The notes under the pieces: generated by a model
Seen by the model: the letters and a program-made list of their open reading frames with translations, nothing else
Told to the model about the DNA's origin: nothing
Databases searched by the model: none
Made by a program: the position numbers and the translations under genes
Assembly: GCA_020072585.1 (NCBI GenBank)
Contig: JAIQGL010000029.1
Coordinates: 124,001-188,000 of the forward strand
Direction of reading: 5' to 3'
DNA: 64,000 nt
Source of the DNA: Terriglobia bacterium
GTDB lineage: Bacteria; Acidobacteriota; Terriglobia; Terriglobales; Acidobacteriaceae
Shown here: one piece after another, positions 53,081 to 61,407 of the stretch
Layout: every line of letters starts with the position of its first letter
Numbering within the stretch: the stretch's first letter is position 1

Positions 53081-54373
53081 ATGGCGCGCGACTCTATCGA
53101 GTTGACACAATACGATGATCTTGTCTCTACGCCGCGCGGGCGTACGGGCCGCTCCATCTCTGGGCCAAAGGCCCGAGTTTCCACCGATGATTTCGGGGAT
53201 TCTTCTAATTCCCGGCTTTCCGCCGATAACGAAGATCGAACAAGGTCACGGGCGCCTATTCGCTCCGCTCACCCCGGACTAAAGTCCGGGGCTTCCACCG
53301 TTTCTGACGATTCCGAGCTGCTGATTTATCCTGAAGACCTTGATCTGGAAGATCTGGATGGCGAAGAAGCGCAATTTCTGCGGACGAACAAGCGCGTGCC
53401 GGTGCGGCGCAGCCCGATCCCGAAGAAAGCCGCCAGCCAGCTGAAAATCGCCGGCATGGTTATTGGAGCGATCATCCTTGTGGTCTGCGTGTGGCAGGGC
53501 ATTGAGCAATACGGCCTGCATTCATGGCGGTTCCGCATTAACTCCACAGATGCGGTGGAGATCAGCGGTGTACGGAATGCCTCGCCTAAGCATGTGATGG
53601 AGGTGGCGGGCGCCGACATTGGCAAAAACATCTTCTATGTCCCGCTGGAAGAGCGCCAGAAACAGTTGGAGCAGATTCCCTGGGTGGAGAAGGCGTCAGT
53701 GATGCGGCTGCTGCCGAACCGGATTGCCGTGACGATCCAGGAGAGGACGCCGGTGGCGTTTGCCCAGATAGGGCCGCGTACCAGTTTGATCGATGCCGGC
53801 GGCGTAGTGATGGGCATGCCCGCCAACCGCCAGGCCAAGTATTCCTTTCCGGTAATTCGCGGGATCACGGAGACCGAGCCGCTTTCCTCCCGGGCCGCGG
53901 CAATGAAGATTTACAACCGGCTGATCAGCGAGCTTAGCGCGACCGATGGCGCGGCGGGGCCGAACTACGTCCGGCAGCTCAGCGAGGTTGATCTTTCTGA
54001 CCCCGAAGATGTGAAGGTCACGGCGAATGATGCGGGCGGGACGATGGTAGTGCATCTGGGCAAGGAAGACTTTTTACCCCGCTACAAGCTCTATGTAACG
54101 CACATTGCGGACTGGCGGCAGCAGTTCCAGAACGTACAGTCAGTAGACCTGCGGTATGAAGGACAGGTGATTGTGAATCCGGACAAGCCGGCGGAGGCAA
54201 ATCCACCACGGAGGCACGGAGACACGGAGAATGCCGGCGGAATTGGGACGCCAGCAAAGCCGGTGTTGAAGCCTGTGAGCACGAAGCCTGCGGTAAAGGC
54301 GACGAGCCAGAAATCGGCGGCAAAAAAGCCTGTTCACCACGGAGGCACGGAGACGCGGAGAAAGACGAAGTAA
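53081..54373 (+). CDS. ftsQ: Cell division protein FtsQ/DivIB
   Basis: A 430-residue divisome protein linking the cytoplasmic and periplasmic parts of the septal machine. A disordered N-terminus of about 130 residues precedes one membrane helix (KIAGMVIGAIILVVCVW), then a POTRA domain (AVEISGVRNASPKHVMEVAG, PWVEKASVMRLLPNRIAVTIQERTPVAFA) and the FtsQ beta domain, ending in YEGQVIVNP. The N-terminal region has absorbed a mobile-looking palindrome, and the C-terminal tail holds two copies of a CCACGGAGGCACGGAG repeat (HGDTEN and HGGTETRRK). I begin at ATG 53081; GTG 53048 is possible. Neither has a good ribosome site. Confidence 0.88.
   Translation: MARDSIELTQYDDLVSTPRGRTGRSISGPKARVSTDDFGDSSNSRLSADNEDRTRSRAPIRSAHPGLKSGASTVSDDSELLIYPEDLDLEDLDGEEAQFLRTNKRVPVRRSPIPKKAASQLKIAGMVIGAIILVVCVWQGIEQYGLHSWRFRINSTDAVEISGVRNASPKHVMEVAGADIGKNIFYVPLEERQKQLEQIPWVEKASVMRLLPNRIAVTIQERTPVAFAQIGPRTSLIDAGGVVMGMPANRQAKYSFPVIRGITETEPLSSRAAAMKIYNRLISELSATDGAAGPNYVRQLSEVDLSDPEDVKVTANDAGGTMVVHLGKEDFLPRYKLYVTHIADWRQQFQNVQSVDLRYEGQVIVNPDKPAEANPPRRHGDTENAGGIGTPAKPVLKPVSTKPAVKATSQKSAAKKPVHHGGTETRRKTK
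53272..53291. repeat. 20-bp palindrome inside ftsQ
   Basis: CCCCGGACTAAAGTCCGGGG is a perfect palindrome around AA. It is in frame in the disordered N-terminal segment, where it encodes P-G-L-K-S-G. It belongs with the short palindromes at 54442, 54478, 57590 and 59661 that share a GACT..AGTC-like or GCT..AGC core. Confidence 0.7.
54206..54231 (+). repeat. CCACGGAGGCACGGAG repeat inside ftsQ, copy A
   Basis: CCACGGAGGCACGGAGACAC continues CGGAGAA. It encodes RRHGDTEN near the end of FtsQ. Copy B is at 54337-54363, and an inverted copy is at 60503-60529. Confidence 0.75.
54337..54363 (+). repeat. CCACGGAGGCACGGAG repeat inside ftsQ, copy B
   Basis: CCACGGAGGCACGGAGACGC continues GGAGAAA. It encodes HHGGTETRRK, the last residues of FtsQ before the stop ten bases on. 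It differs from copy A by one base in the shared part. Confidence 0.75.
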
Positions 54374-54441
54374 GGAATTGGTAAATGGGTAATTTAGTAA
54401 ATGAGTAAATGAAGAGCTTGCGTTACGGATTTTGGTTTTCA

Positions 54442-54497
54442 GGGGCTGAAGCCCCGGACTTTTTACAGAAGTTTTGCGGTACGACTGAAGTCATACC
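54442..54497. repeat. Pair of short palindromes between ftsQ and ftsA
   Basis: GGGGCTGAAGCCCC at 54442-54455 is followed by GGACTTTTTACAG, a possible weak terminator. GGTACGACTGAAGTCATACC at 54478-54497 is an almost perfect palindrome. Both share the CTGAAG-type core of the palindrome family seen at 53272, 57590 and 59661. Confidence 0.6.
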
Positions 54498-54595
54498 CTG
54501 TTACGTGTGGTGGTTGATCGAAAGTTATTAAGCAACGGGCAAGGGCCAAGCAAACGGGCAAGAGCTAAAGGCTGGTTTCTCATAAGGACGCAATC

Positions 54596-55825
54596 ATGAG
54601 CAGTAACGGCAAACATCCTTCCAATTTGATTACGGTGCTGGATACGGGCAGCGCGAAGACGGTTGCGCTTATCTGTGAGGCCATGGACGTGGGTCTGAAG
54701 TATCGGGGACACGGCGTGGTGGATAGCCGGGGATCGCGCAAAGGCATCATCGTTGAACTGGATAAGGCGGTCCAGAGTATCCATAAAGCGGTGGAAGAAG
54801 CGGAGAAGCTGGCTGGATGCCAGGTTGGGAATGCCGTGATTTCCGTGGCTGGCTCACATATTAAAGGAGTGACGAGCCGCGGTGGGGTGACGCTGGGCCA
54901 GCGGCCCAGGGACGTGACGCGCGAAGATATTCGGACGGCGGTGGAGAAGGCGCGGTCCGTGACGCTGCCGGAAGACCGCGAGGTGCTGCACCTGCTGCCG
55001 CAGGAGTTCATTCTGGACGAGCAGTCAGGCGTGCGCGATCCAGCAGGGATGATGGGCCGGCGGCTGGAAGTGAATCTGCATATGGTCACGGCTTCCTCCA
55101 GCGCGACGCAAAATGTGGTGACGGCGGCGAACCGTGCAGGACTGCACGTGGACAACGTGGTGTATGAAGCATTGATGGCAGCCGACAGCACACTGCGCGC
55201 CGATGAAAAAGAGCTGGGCGTCTGCCTGGCCGATATTGGCGCAGGTTCGACGGACATTATTGTGTACTCAGACGGCATGGTGGCACATACCGGAGTGGTT
55301 CCGGTGGGCGGAGACCATTTTACGAACGACGTTGCGGTTGGCTTGCGGACGCCACTGGTGGCAGCGGAGAAAATCAAGAAGCAGTTTGGTCACACCATCA
55401 GCAGCAAAGTGCCGGATGGAAATGAGATTGAAGTGCCGGCGGTGGCAGACAGGCCGTCACGGCTGATGCCGCAACGGTTTCTGGCGGAGATTCTGGAGCC
55501 GCGCGCGACGGAGCTGTGCGAGCTGTTACGCGACCATCTGAAGCAGGCCGGAGTGCTGGAGCTCTGTCCGGCGGGCGTAGTGCTGACGGGCGGCGGGTCA
55601 CGCATGACAGGGCTGGCGGAAGTTTGCCAGGGAATTCTGGACCGGCCGATCAGATTGGCGTCGCCGGAGCCGATTGCAGAGATGCCGGAGCAAATGGTGG
55701 AGCCAGAGTTTGCGACTGTGGTCGGGCTGGCAATGTATGCGCATCGCACCACCATCGCGAAGATGAATCCGGAACAGGGATTTGGCCACAAGCTGCGTGC
55801 GTTGATCGCGCGGTTGGGAGCGTAG
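54596..55825 (+). CDS. ftsA: Cell division protein FtsA
   Basis: A 409-residue actin-like ATPase that tethers FtsZ to the membrane. It has VLDTGSAKTVALI (phosphate 1), the 1C region near 85-165, KEKSWASAW-free canonical LADIGAGSTDIIVYSDG (phosphate 2), HTGVVPVGGDHFTNDVAVGLRTPL, VVLTGGGSRMTG (adenosine motif) and a basic amphipathic C-terminal end, GHKLRALIARLGA, that fits a membrane-targeting sequence. The start has AAGGACGCAATC upstream. It follows ftsQ by 222 bases holding repeats, and precedes ftsZ by 240 bases. Confidence 0.95.
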   Translation: MSSNGKHPSNLITVLDTGSAKTVALICEAMDVGLKYRGHGVVDSRGSRKGIIVELDKAVQSIHKAVEEAEKLAGCQVGNAVISVAGSHIKGVTSRGGVTLGQRPRDVTREDIRTAVEKARSVTLPEDREVLHLLPQEFILDEQSGVRDPAGMMGRRLEVNLHMVTASSSATQNVVTAANRAGLHVDNVVYEALMAADSTLRADEKELGVCLADIGAGSTDIIVYSDGMVAHTGVVPVGGDHFTNDVAVGLRTPLVAAEKIKKQFGHTISSKVPDGNEIEVPAVADRPSRLMPQRFLAEILEPRATELCELLRDHLKQAGVLELCPAGVVLTGGGSRMTGLAEVCQGILDRPIRLASPEPIAEMPEQMVEPEFATVVGLAMYAHRTTIAKMNPEQGFGHKLRALIARLGA

Positions 55826-56065
55826 TTTTCGGGCGATTGTCGGACGGGGAGAGTGGCGCAGGCAAGTGGTGGCCCGTGCCGAGACAGAGATGTTCATGGT
55901 CGGCGGAGCAGAGGCGCTGACCGGTGGCTGCGGAGTGCGGTAAGTGATGGTCGCAGCAAAAAGTTCGGGTCGGGCGGGGGAAGCATGGCGTCTCAAGAAT
56001 GATGATGTGAGTCGCAAAAAACAGATGATGAGGTCAGCGGACTAACCGGATCAGGAGTGTGATGT

Positions 56066-57346
56066 ATGAGCGATGAACAGAGAAAAATGGACGGCGAAGT
56101 GAGAATCCAATTCAATGAAGACCCCAGAACAAACGCAAAGATCAAGGTGATCGGCGTGGGCGGCGGGGGCGGAAACGCGGTTAATCGGATGATCTGCGCC
56201 GGGGTGGAAGGCGTGGAGTTTGTGGTGGCGAATACGGACCTGCAGGCGCTCCAGATGTCGCGCGCGCCAGTGAAGATCCAGCTTGGCACCAAGCTCACCA
56301 ATGGTCTGGGCGCTGGCGCCAACCCGGAAATGGGACGCCGCGGTGCGCTCGAAGACGCTGACAAAATAATAGAGGCCTTGGAAGGGGCTGACATGGTTTT
56401 TGTGACGACCGGCCTGGGCGGCGGTACCGGTACGGGCGCAGCACCGATCATTGCCTCACTTGCCAGTGAGATGGGTGCTTTGACCGTGGCCGTGGTTACG
56501 AAGCCATTCGCGTTTGAAGGCCGTCGCCGCATGGCACAAGCAGAGCGCGGCTTGGCCGAGCTGATTGACAGCATTGATACCACCATTGTCATCCCGAATG
56601 AAAAGCTGCTTGCTGTGGCCCAGAACGCCGGCTTCTTTGAGTCTTTCCGCATCGCTGACGATATCCTCCGCCAGGCCGTACAGGGCATTTCCGACATCAT
56701 CACCATTCCCGGCATCATCAACCGTGATTTTGCCGACGTAAAAACCATTATGGCCGGCATGGGCTATGCCGTGATGGGCACTGCTGTGGCCAAGGGTGAG
56801 CGTCGCGCCATTGACGCGGCGCAAGCGGCGATCTCTTCTCCACTGCTTGAAGCCGGCGCCATTGACGGCGCTCGCGGCATTCTGATCAACATTACCGGTT
56901 CCTCCACGCTCAAGCTTTCTGAGGTGAATGAGGCTTCCACCATCATCCAGTCAGCCGCGCATGAGGACGCCAACATCATATTTGGCGCGGTTCAAGACGA
57001 GAAAATGAAGGACGAATTAAAGATCACCGTGATTGCGACCGGCTTTAAGAATGACGTGCCCGCGCGCAAGGACCGCACCGTCAACGCCGCGCAAGCTGCC
57101 ATTTCCACCGCCCGGACTGCCTCTGCCTACCAGGTGCAGGCCGCTCCGCCGCTCCAGCGCGCCGTGAACGGAAGTCCCGTCGCTCACGCTGCGCAAGCCG
57201 CTCACGCTGTTGCGCCCACGCGCGTTGTCACGCCCGCGCGTGAAAGCCCCAATCTCGCCACCATGACTGAGTCCTTCAAGAGCACCGTGGAGCATGACGA
57301 CCTTGATGTGCCAGCCTTTATCCGCAAGCGCGGTGAGATCAACTAG
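56066..57346 (+). CDS. ftsZ: Cell division GTPase FtsZ
   Basis: A 426-residue tubulin homologue that forms the division ring. It has [17 protein letters not shown] at the N-terminus, the tubulin signature [11 protein letters not shown] near 110-120, and a T7 loop with N..D..D. A variable Ala/Val/Arg-rich linker follows from about 340, then the C-terminal peptide [13 protein letters not shown] that binds FtsA and other tethers. Length and motifs are standard. A GGAGTGTGATGT site precedes the ATG. A terminator-like hairpin follows at 57742. Confidence 0.97.
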   Translation: MSDEQRKMDGEVRIQFNEDPRTNAKIKVIGVGGGGGNAVNRMICAGVEGVEFVVANTDLQALQMSRAPVKIQLGTKLTNGLGAGANPEMGRRGALEDADKIIEALEGADMVFVTTGLGGGTGTGAAPIIASLASEMGALTVAVVTKPFAFEGRRRMAQAERGLAELIDSIDTTIVIPNEKLLAVAQNAGFFESFRIADDILRQAVQGISDIITIPGIINRDFADVKTIMAGMGYAVMGTAVAKGERRAIDAAQAAISSPLLEAGAIDGARGILINITGSSTLKLSEVNEASTIIQSAAHEDANIIFGAVQDEKMKDELKITVIATGFKNDVPARKDRTVNAAQAAISTARTASAYQVQAAPPLQRAVNGSPVAHAAQAAHAVAPTRVVTPARESPNLATMTESFKSTVEHDDLDVPAFIRKRGEIN

Positions 57347-57859
57347 CCGCGTTCTGACGTTAATTGCGCGGCACTCGGTCTAAAGATCGTCAGACGCGCT
57401 CTGATCGCGTACATTCCGGGGGCGCGTGGGGTTACAATCCAGCGCGCCACCACAGGGTCCGGCCGCTTGTGGTCGAAATGGACCGCTGCAAATAACCCGC
57501 GGCTGCAATTTAGGCCAGGCTGCAAATTAAAAAAGTTAATTCGTCTTTAAGGCAAAACAAATGGCAGGCAACTAGGGTTAATACTACACAGGACTTTAGT
57601 CCTCAGCTCCCCTTGCCGATAAAAGAGAACATCCAGGCAGCCAGACTCCAATAAAGAGTCGCTGCATCTTTAGATTACTTAAGTGGAAAGGTGCTTACTT
57701 CGGTACTAGGAAAATTTGGCGTTGCGCGCGATGGAAAGCATCACTTATTATCAAAAATAAGTGGTTTTTTCGGTTCAAACTCCGCAGATTCACTGGCAGC
57801 GGACTTCAGACCCGCAGTGCAACAATGATTTCCCCGGTAGTTAGGTGGTAGTGACCCCA
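57347..57859. promoter_or_regulatory. Long leader between ftsZ and the PBP-like gene, with terminator
   Basis: About 510 bases without a gene. A palindrome, AGGACTTTAGTCCT, is at 57590-57603. CACTTAT at 57742-57748 and ATAAGTG at 57757-57763, followed by GTTTTTT, form an intrinsic terminator, about 90 bases before the next start. It is far from ftsZ, so it may end a small RNA or act as a leader attenuator for the transpeptidase gene. AT-rich stretches at 57530-57700 may hold a promoter. Confidence 0.55.
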
Positions 57860-59191
57860 ATGATATTTCGGCTCCGTCTCTTCGTTCTCGTCGTCTCAAC
57901 ACTCGTCCTTTTCGGCGCCTTGTTTTCCAGCACTATGTTCGCGCGCACTTCCAGCACCACCACCAAATCCAGGTCCAGCGGGAATGTAACGGAAAGCGCC
58001 CACGCACAAAAGCGGATGGCCCGGTTGCGTCACCAGCGCGCCGCCAAAAAACGCACAACCGCTAAAGCGGCCGGCGTAAAGTCCACGGCTGCTAAAACTG
58101 CTGCTGCAAAAGTCGTCGCCGTAAAAGTCACAACCAAGGCTTCTACAAAGCAGACGGCCGGCGTGCGCCGCGGCCGGCTTCGCCATCGTTATGTTGAGCG
58201 CTTCACCGGCCACTCATTTACTGACGACAATACCGAAGGCGACATCATTGAAGGTGAAGACCCGGTCGTGCGCCAGGCCGCCATTGAAGCTCTGGGCAAC
58301 ATGAATGGCACCGTCGTCGCCATTGATCCCACCAGCGGACGCATTCTCGCCATGGTCAACCAGAAGCTCGCGCTCAGTGAAGGTGCGCAGCCCTGCTCCA
58401 CCATCAAGGTCGCCGTCGCTCTGGCCGGGCTCAATGAAAAAGTGATTACTCGCGAGGAAGCCGTCTCGCTTGGCCGCCGCTCGCAGATGAACCTCACGGA
58501 AGCTCTGGCGCACTCGAACAACGCTTATTTTGAGGCCGTTGGCCGCCGCCTCGGCTTCGCCCGCGTCAGCTATTATGCCCATCAGTTCGGGCTCGGTGAG
58601 CTGGCCGGCTACAACATTGAAGGGGAGCATCTCGGCGTCTTCCCGGCGCAGGAGCTTTCCGCCAAGCTCGGTGGCGTGGGCAAGATGTGCTCTTTTGGTG
58701 AAAGCATCTCCATGACGCCCCTGCAACTCGGCGCTCTGGTCTCCGCCGTCGCCAACGGAGGCACGCTCTACTATCTCCAGCACCCCACTTCCGTTGACGA
58801 CGTCATCGGCTTCCAGCCTCGCGTCAAGCGCCAGCTCGATATCGGCCCGCTCGTTCCTGAAATCGCTGAAGGCATGACCGGCGCTGTGCAGTATGGCACC
58901 GCGCGCAGCCTGCGTCTCAACTTCAGTGAAGAGCAGATCCTGGGCAAGACCGGTACCTGCTCCAAGAACGGCACGCGCTTCGGATGGTTCGCCTCGTACG
59001 CTGACACGCAGTACGGACACATCGTCACCGTGGTCTTTCTCCAGGGTGGCCGCCCCACCTTTGGCCCCAAGGCCGCCGAAATCAGCGGCAAATTCTACCG
59101 TGCTCTGTATGACCACAACTTCTTCGCGCAACGGCCCACCACCGTCAGCGGCGCGGCGACGGAGAAGCCCGCGGTGGGAGTGCAGCAGTAA
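57860..59191 (+). CDS. Short PBP-like transpeptidase with a basic Ala/Lys linker
   Basis: A 443-residue protein. A membrane helix (LFVLVVSTLVLFGALFSSTMF) is followed by about 100 residues rich in Ala, Lys, Thr and Arg, similar to histone H1-like tails. Then comes a transpeptidase domain: S180-T-I-K183 (catalytic Ser and Lys), S219-N-N221, and K363-T-G365. The usual N-terminal PBP dimerisation domain is absent. It presumably crosslinks peptidoglycan or acts as a carboxypeptidase or penicillin-binding sensor. ATG 57860 is preceded by AGGTGGTAG; GTG 57845 is possible. Its position after ftsQAZ suggests division use. Confidence 0.85.
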   Translation: MIFRLRLFVLVVSTLVLFGALFSSTMFARTSSTTTKSRSSGNVTESAHAQKRMARLRHQRAAKKRTTAKAAGVKSTAAKTAAAKVVAVKVTTKASTKQTAGVRRGRLRHRYVERFTGHSFTDDNTEGDIIEGEDPVVRQAAIEALGNMNGTVVAIDPTSGRILAMVNQKLALSEGAQPCSTIKVAVALAGLNEKVITREEAVSLGRRSQMNLTEALAHSNNAYFEAVGRRLGFARVSYYAHQFGLGELAGYNIEGEHLGVFPAQELSAKLGGVGKMCSFGESISMTPLQLGALVSAVANGGTLYYLQHPTSVDDVIGFQPRVKRQLDIGPLVPEIAEGMTGAVQYGTARSLRLNFSEEQILGKTGTCSKNGTRFGWFASYADTQYGHIVTVVFLQGGRPTFGPKAAEISGKFYRALYDHNFFAQRPTTVSGAATEKPAVGVQQ

Positions 59192-59859
59192 GACGGTACA
59201 AGGCTGCGGTTCAGTTCGTCATCCTGACGGCCGTTAAGCGAGCACGCGCAGTCTTAAGTGTGCGAGCAGGCCGGAAGGACCTTGCGGTTGCGAGCAGTGA
59301 GTGAGTCAACGAAAAGGCGTCCCGCAAAAAGGACGCCTTTCTTACTCTCAGGTTCGTATCAGGGCACGGGCCCATGCCACTGTGCCGCATACGACACATT
59401 CCTGAGGTAGGACATACGCATGTACGTTATGCGCAAGCCCTTCAGGCATGGATGAGCGGAGCGAATAGTGCCGTCACCGCGACTACTTTCTTTTACCCCT
59501 TGTCATCCTGAGCGACACCACGCGACGTCAGGAGCGAGGTAGAGTCGAAGGATCGCGAAAATATCTCAGGCATATATGCCGCATCAGGGAGTTCTACCGA
59601 TGCTGCCCGGCCCCGCGCGTTATCGTTGCCCACTTCGGCTTTAGCCTCTGATGGTATCAGGGTATGACTTCAGTCATACCGTCACGGAGCATAAAAGGAT
59701 CTCGGCTTTAGCCCCTGTCTTGCAGTTTTCGGACACAATCACTGCAGGCGCGGTCCCCGGCGCGGGTTTCGCGCTGGGGAGAAGCATCACCGTTGCATCA
59801 ACGCAAACTGCGTGGAACGACTAGTGGCGGCTTATTGAAATTTCTGGACCAATACTCTT
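59192..59859. other. Intergenic repeat zone without genes
   Basis: About 670 bases. A likely terminator of the transpeptidase gene lies at 59312-59344: AAAGGCGTCC pairs with GGACGCCTTT. GGTATGACTTCAGTCATACC at 59661-59680 is a palindrome with a TC centre, the mirror form of the one at 54478. A TTGTCATCCTGAGCGA stretch with GAGTCGAAGGATC follows around 59502-59553, a phrase I have seen repeated in related genomes. No reading frame is convincing. Confidence 0.6.
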
Positions 59860-60111
59860 TCAGCGATCTTTCGCGGGCGATCCAGACTTCCCCTTATCCC
59901 TCTTCACCAACTCCCTAAACCGCTCCGTCTCCCGTTCATTCAATGACCGTAGATGGCCATAGTCGCGCGCCCTGATGAACGTCCGACCATCAGGGACGAG
60001 GCAGCCCAATGCCTCCTCGATGGTCAAATGATCGTGGCCGCAGGAGTAGATTCCGTCGGTCTCGGTCCAGCAAGCCACATAGCGGAGAACTGCGGGCCAC
60101 TCGCCACTCAT
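59860..60111 (-). CDS. Small hypothetical protein paired with an XRE regulator
   Basis: An 83-residue protein: RYVACWTETDGIYSCGHDH near residues 10-28, then EEALGCLVPDGRTFIRARD and a charged end. CGH-type cysteines and a His (YSCGHDH) may bind metal. No known domain. The start at 60111 is preferred because the ATG at 60150 lies inside the palindrome of the promoter region. It diverges from the XRE gene, with the 18-bp palindrome between them. Confidence 0.6.
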   Translation of the reverse strand: MSGEWPAVLRYVACWTETDGIYSCGHDHLTIEEALGCLVPDGRTFIRARDYGHLRSLNERETERFRELVKRDKGKSGSPAKDR

Positions 60112-60129
60112 AATCTTGTTCTTAAGGTA

Positions 60130-60147
60130 TGTGGGAAATTTCCCACA
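60130..60147. promoter_or_regulatory. 18-bp perfect palindrome, probable operator
   Basis: TGTGGGAAATTTCCCACA is fully symmetric. It lies 18 bases before the leftward start at 60111 and 33 bases before the rightward XRE start at 60181. A divergently placed HTH gene makes autoregulation likely. Confidence 0.75.
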
Positions 60148-60180
60148 CATCGAAATTCATTTTATACCGATGATCTCAGC

Positions 60181-60411
60181 GTGTCCAAAGGCAGAACCCC
60201 TAACGCTCTTACCCTCAAACTCGGCGAACGGGTGCGCAAGCTGCGCCATCGGCAGAAGTGGACTCAGGCGGAACTTGAAGCTCACCTGGGCGTGGATCGC
60301 GGCCACATTTCAGAGATTGAAAACGGCAAGCGCATGATCCGGCTGGAGACCCTCCAAACCATCGCCAAAGGTTTTGATATGACAATGTCCGCGCTGCTCA
60401 AAGGTCTGTGA
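60181..60411 (+). CDS. XRE-family HTH regulator
   Basis: A 76-residue single-domain regulator. It carries KLGERVRKLRHRQKWTQAEL and GVDRGHISEIENGKRMIRLE, the standard helix-turn-helix of the Cro/C1 family, then LETLQTIAKGFDMTMSALLKGL to close the fold. It has no ligand domain. The GTG at 60181 gives MSKGRTPNAL. Its operator is probably the palindrome upstream. The frame stays open upstream to 59953 but without a sensible start. Confidence 0.85.
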   Translation: MSKGRTPNALTLKLGERVRKLRHRQKWTQAELEAHLGVDRGHISEIENGKRMIRLETLQTIAKGFDMTMSALLKGL

Positions 60412-60495
60412 ACCGCTCTGCGAGCAAATTCCCAATCAACGTTATCCGCGTCATCAGCGGTAAGGTTTGTTTTCCCGATCTGCATTCATCTGCGG

Positions 60496-61347
60496 CTAAA
60501 GCTTTCTCCGTGCCTCTGTGTCTCCGTGGTAGGTGTTCCCGGCGATTTTGGCAATCTCCTTACTCAGCTCCACCACCTCCAGTGGGCACTCCGGCCAGTT
60601 GTGCACCCAGCACACAATCAGGTCGCATCCATCTATCTTGTGCCCATGCCTCAGGAAATTCCTGCTCTCCTGCTCAAACTCAATCCGCGTCCACTGCCAC
60701 TGGCCTTTGGCCATCCGCCGCATCGCCTCGCAATCCGGAAAGTCCGTCTGCACCCGAAGCACTACAAACCCGAGCCGCCATGCCATTACGCCAAACGCAA
60801 ACACCACCCCTGCTTCATTCACCGGCGCATGCGCCATCTCCGGCATCAGCAGCGGATCGCCATACACCGTGCGGTCCTGCATCAGCGGACACCGCCGCGG
60901 TTTGTTGCCATGCGCCAGCGCACTCCTGTTTTTCTCCCGCCGTTCTTCAATGAGCCGGATCACGCCCTTCCAGCGCCCTTCAATCTTTTCCGCCCGCGCA
61001 TAATTTCTGAATGCCTCCATCACCCGGCCCCAGCGCTCATAGCGCGTGTAAAACGGACCCAGACTGAACTTGCCGGCTTTGTCATACTGCTGCGCCGTTG
61101 GAATTCGGCCCGCCTTCTGTGCCACCCCAGCCCAGTCCAGCAGCAGGGCGGATTCCGCTACTTCAAATCCTGACCCTACGCCTTCCAGTCCCGCAGCAGC
61201 CAGGGCATTGCCCAGGCTTCCAAATTCCTTGTCCAGGCGGCTTCCATTCACGCCCGCCAGCCGCCTCAATTCGTTCAGCGTTGGATTTCTCTTCAGCTTC
61301 TTTGCGCACGCACGAATAGCCTTCAGGATTTCCTGTTTGCTCATCAT
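60496..61347 (-). CDS. Homing-endonuclease-associated-repeat protein, copy 2
   Basis: A 283-residue paralogue of the gene at 40148-41011. The N-terminal helical repeats are KQEILKAIRACAKKLKRNPTLNEL and LLLDWAGVAQKAGRIPT. The C-terminal third is FPDCEAMR, RIEFEQESRNFL, and CDLIVCWVHNWPECP, nearly identical in spacing to copy 1. The last residues, TYHGDTEARRKL, are made by the inverted CCACGGAG-type repeat at 60503-60529. A weak GAGAGAG ribosome site precedes ATG 61347; ATG 61344 follows directly. A hairpin with a T-run lies in its leader at 61381-61407. Confidence 0.75.
   Translation of the reverse strand: MMSKQEILKAIRACAKKLKRNPTLNELRRLAGVNGSRLDKEFGSLGNALAAAGLEGVGSGFEVAESALLLDWAGVAQKAGRIPTAQQYDKAGKFSLGPFYTRYERWGRVMEAFRNYARAEKIEGRWKGVIRLIEERREKNRSALAHGNKPRRCPLMQDRTVYGDPLLMPEMAHAPVNEAGVVFAFGVMAWRLGFVVLRVQTDFPDCEAMRRMAKGQWQWTRIEFEQESRNFLRHGHKIDGCDLIVCWVHNWPECPLEVVELSKEIAKIAGNTYHGDTEARRKL
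60503..60529 (-). repeat. CCACGGAG-type repeat at the end of copy 2
   Basis: Read on the minus strand it is CCACGGAGACACAGAGGCAC, then GGAGAAA. It is the same element as at 54206 and 54337, with the two spacer trinucleotides in swapped order. It encodes HGDTEARRK, the C-terminal end of the homing-associated-repeat protein. Confidence 0.7.
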
Positions 61348-61380
61348 ATTGGTCTCTCTCTCTTATGTAGATTTGTGGAA

Positions 61381-61407
61381 AAGAAAAAGCCACCGGTCAG
61401 AGTGGCT
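61381..61407 (-). promoter_or_regulatory. Leader hairpin upstream of copy 2
   Basis: AGCCAC and GTGGCT (61388-61393 and 61402-61407) pair around an eight-base loop; read leftward a TTTTTCTT run follows. It lies about 35 bases before the leftward start. The copy 1 gene has a hairpin of the same core (GCCACC..GGTGGC then Ts) before its start. A diverged copy is also carried by the duplicated unit at about 62711. Confidence 0.6.
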
